64,000 nucleotides of DNA from Rhizobium rhizoryzae (GTDB taxonomy: Bacteria; Pseudomonadota; Alphaproteobacteria; Rhizobiales; Rhizobiaceae). The notes beneath the pieces were generated by a model. It ran no database searches. It worked only from the letters and a program-made list of their open reading frames with translations, and was not told the DNA's origin. Below, piece after piece: positions 62,760-64,000 of the stretch (the first letter of the stretch is position 1; each line of letters begins with the position of its first letter). The position numbers were made by a program, and so were the translations under genes. Location of the stretch: positions 1,088,501-1,152,500 of the forward strand of contig NZ_CP049249.1 of the NCBI RefSeq assembly GCF_011046895.1, in the 5' to 3' direction.

Positions 62760-64000
62760 CGCCATAGTCCCATGCGTTCTTCGATGGCCGTTATGCCGCG
62801 GGTATTACCTGCGTCGCGAACCACCTGATTGAGGGCGGTAAAGATTGCCTTCGACTGGCTGAGGTGGCCCAGATGGTAGTGAGACCATGCGCGCATCTGC
62901 GTCATGCCAACCGCTTCAGGAGCAAGCTGCAGACGCATATCGAGATTTGCGATCACCTCGGCGTAGCGCTTCTGATCGAAGGCTATGCGCGCCTTTTGCC
63001 ACAGCAGTTCGGACCGCAATTCGCGCTCGCGTGCCGGGGAGAAACCACCCCGCAGCAACAGTGTCTCGGCATCGGCAGTCAGTCTTGCCCGCAACAAGGT
63101 CAGGCCGAGACCATACAGCGCATCATCGCCTTTACCGCCACCGCCGCGCACCGCTGTTTCGAAGGCAGAGCGAGCCTCGGAAATCCGGTTGAGTGAGAGG
63201 CTGCACCAGCCACGGATCAGTTCGGCATTCGCATCGAGCCGCCCGGAAGCCGCCTTCTTCGAAAGATCGGCGAGGCAGTCTCCATATCGACGGGCCTTGA
63301 AGCTTGCGAGATATTGCGGCTGTCCCTGTTCGGATGGAGTGGCAACGGTCTGCCCTTTCTGGCCTGTGGGTGCCCGTGCGGTCTTCAGATCCGCGAAGAC
63401 CTCACGATAGTCGCCACCAAACCGCGCCTCGAGGTCACCATAGGTCGCTTTGTCCTTTCGTCGAAGGCTGGCAAGCAACTGACCCTTCAAGGCGGCTGCT
63501 GACGGTTTCCACTCGAAAGACTTGCGGAACCAGGCCTGAGCGGATTCGAACTGCAGCCCGTTATAGGCATACCAGCCGAGAAGCTCCGCATGCTCCGGCG
63601 ATTGGGCGGCCTGGATTGCATTCGCGAAGGCGTCGACAGCCTTGGAATCGGGTTTCTTTTCGCTTTTTTCCATGAAAGCCACAGCAAGCGCGGCCAGGAA
63701 GCTTTCCCAATCCTGCGATGCGAGCGCGAGATTGTCGCTGACCACCTGGAAGGCTTCCGCTCTTTTTTCGTCTTGCAAAAGTGTAAGGCTCAGGCCTTTC
63801 AAGGCTTCGGAAGAGGGGGCGGATAGAAGCGCACGTCGGAACCAGGTTTCGGCTTCCTTGCGCTGCGCGACCTTGAGATAGTACCAGCCAAGAAGGAGCT
63901 GGTCCTTGCTGCCCGTCTTCTCATCTGCGGAACGCCGCAGGGCAACCAGCATTGCAGGCAGTGGCTCAGTCGCACCTTCGATACCGGCCACATAATCGGC
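62756..64000 (-). CDS. TPR-repeat protein, probably cellulose-associated, 5' end cut by window
   Basis: At least 414 residues are visible and the frame is open to the window edge, so the true start is outside. The protein is built of helix-turn-helix TPR-like repeats (LLLGWYYLKVAQRKEAETWFRRALL, ELLGWYAYNGLQFESAQAWFRKSFE, AELIRGWCSLSLNRISEARSAFETAV). It overlaps the bcsN-like gene by four bases and so is in the same operon. TPR scaffolds such as BcsC periplasmic domains guide cellulose export, but whether this one is exported cannot be seen here. Confidence 0.75.
   Translation of the reverse strand, partial: ADYVAGIEGATEPLPAMLVALRRSADEKTGSKDQLLLGWYYLKVAQRKEAETWFRRALLSAPSSEALKGLSLTLLQDEKRAEAFQVVSDNLALASQDWESFLAALAVAFMEKSEKKPDSKAVDAFANAIQAAQSPEHAELLGWYAYNGLQFESAQAWFRKSFEWKPSAAALKGQLLASLRRKDKATYGDLEARFGGDYREVFADLKTARAPTGQKGQTVATPSEQGQPQYLASFKARRYGDCLADLSKKAASGRLDANAELIRGWCSLSLNRISEARSAFETAVRGGGGKGDDALYGLGLTLLRARLTADAETLLLRGGFSPARERELRSELLWQKARIAFDQKRYAEVIANLDMRLQLAPEAVGMTQMRAWSHYHLGHLSQSKAIFTALNQVVRDAGNTRGITAIEERMGLWR

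Overview
The window is moderately GC-rich, densely coded DNA from an alphaproteobacterium, most likely a member of the Rhizobiaceae (Rhizobium/Agrobacterium group). Reasons: many ABC uptake systems each paired with a LacI, GntR or MarR regulator, a divergent oxyR-katG pair, a tartrate dehydrogenase, a BcsN-type cellulose lipoprotein, and a rhizobial-type intergenic repeat. I see no rRNA, tRNA, CRISPR array, insertion sequence or phage gene. No gap between genes exceeds about 275 bases. Both window ends cut through a gene.

Layout. (1) 1-9427, plus strand: D-erythronate catabolism (otnC, otnI, denD) with a GntR regulator, two short-chain dehydrogenases (SDR) and a CUT1-type ABC transporter. (2) 9434-17072, minus strand: an ABC importer with an inositol-monophosphatase-family enzyme, a cyclic-phosphodiesterase-like enzyme and two LacI regulators. 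A shared palindromic operator ties the phosphatase to the importer. I propose uptake and stepwise hydrolysis of a cyclic phosphodiester. (3) 17246-20871: a CUT2 sugar ABC operon behind a 39-bp double operator. (4) 20920-24187: oxyR and katG. (5) 24346-27358: a GntR regulator, an orphan tripartite-tricarboxylate receptor and a tartrate/D-malate dehydrogenase. (6) 27385-40801: an aromatic-acid region containing a LIV-type transporter, a 2-aminobenzoyl-CoA-type monooxygenase/reductase, a CoA ligase, a MarR regulator, a thioesterase, a Rid-family protein, a cupin, a fumarylacetoacetate hydrolase (FAH) family protein and SDRs. Three promoters share one palindrome centred on AAGCTT. (7) 40888-42210: a MATE exporter. 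(8) 42222-50242: a complete kdp potassium operon with a KdpE-like box, a hairpin over the first ribosome site, a 27-residue membrane microprotein, kdpF, A, B, C, D and E. (9) 50350-60791: an L-idonate/gluconate regulon with an ABC importer, a LacI regulator, idnO, gluconokinase, idnD, a 2-ketoacid reductase and a lactonase. Three copies of a TGTTATCGATAACA operator mark its promoters. (10) 60920-64000: cellulose-related genes (GH5 endoglucanase, BcsN-like lipoprotein, truncated TPR protein).

The genes work as self-contained catabolic cassettes: importer, local repressor, then enzymes feeding central metabolism (DHAP, 6-phosphogluconate, oxaloacetate/pyruvate, CoA intermediates). The repeated operator motifs let several scattered transporters be assigned to pathways from sequence alone. 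Functions come from recognising family motifs in the translated sequence; no database search was run.
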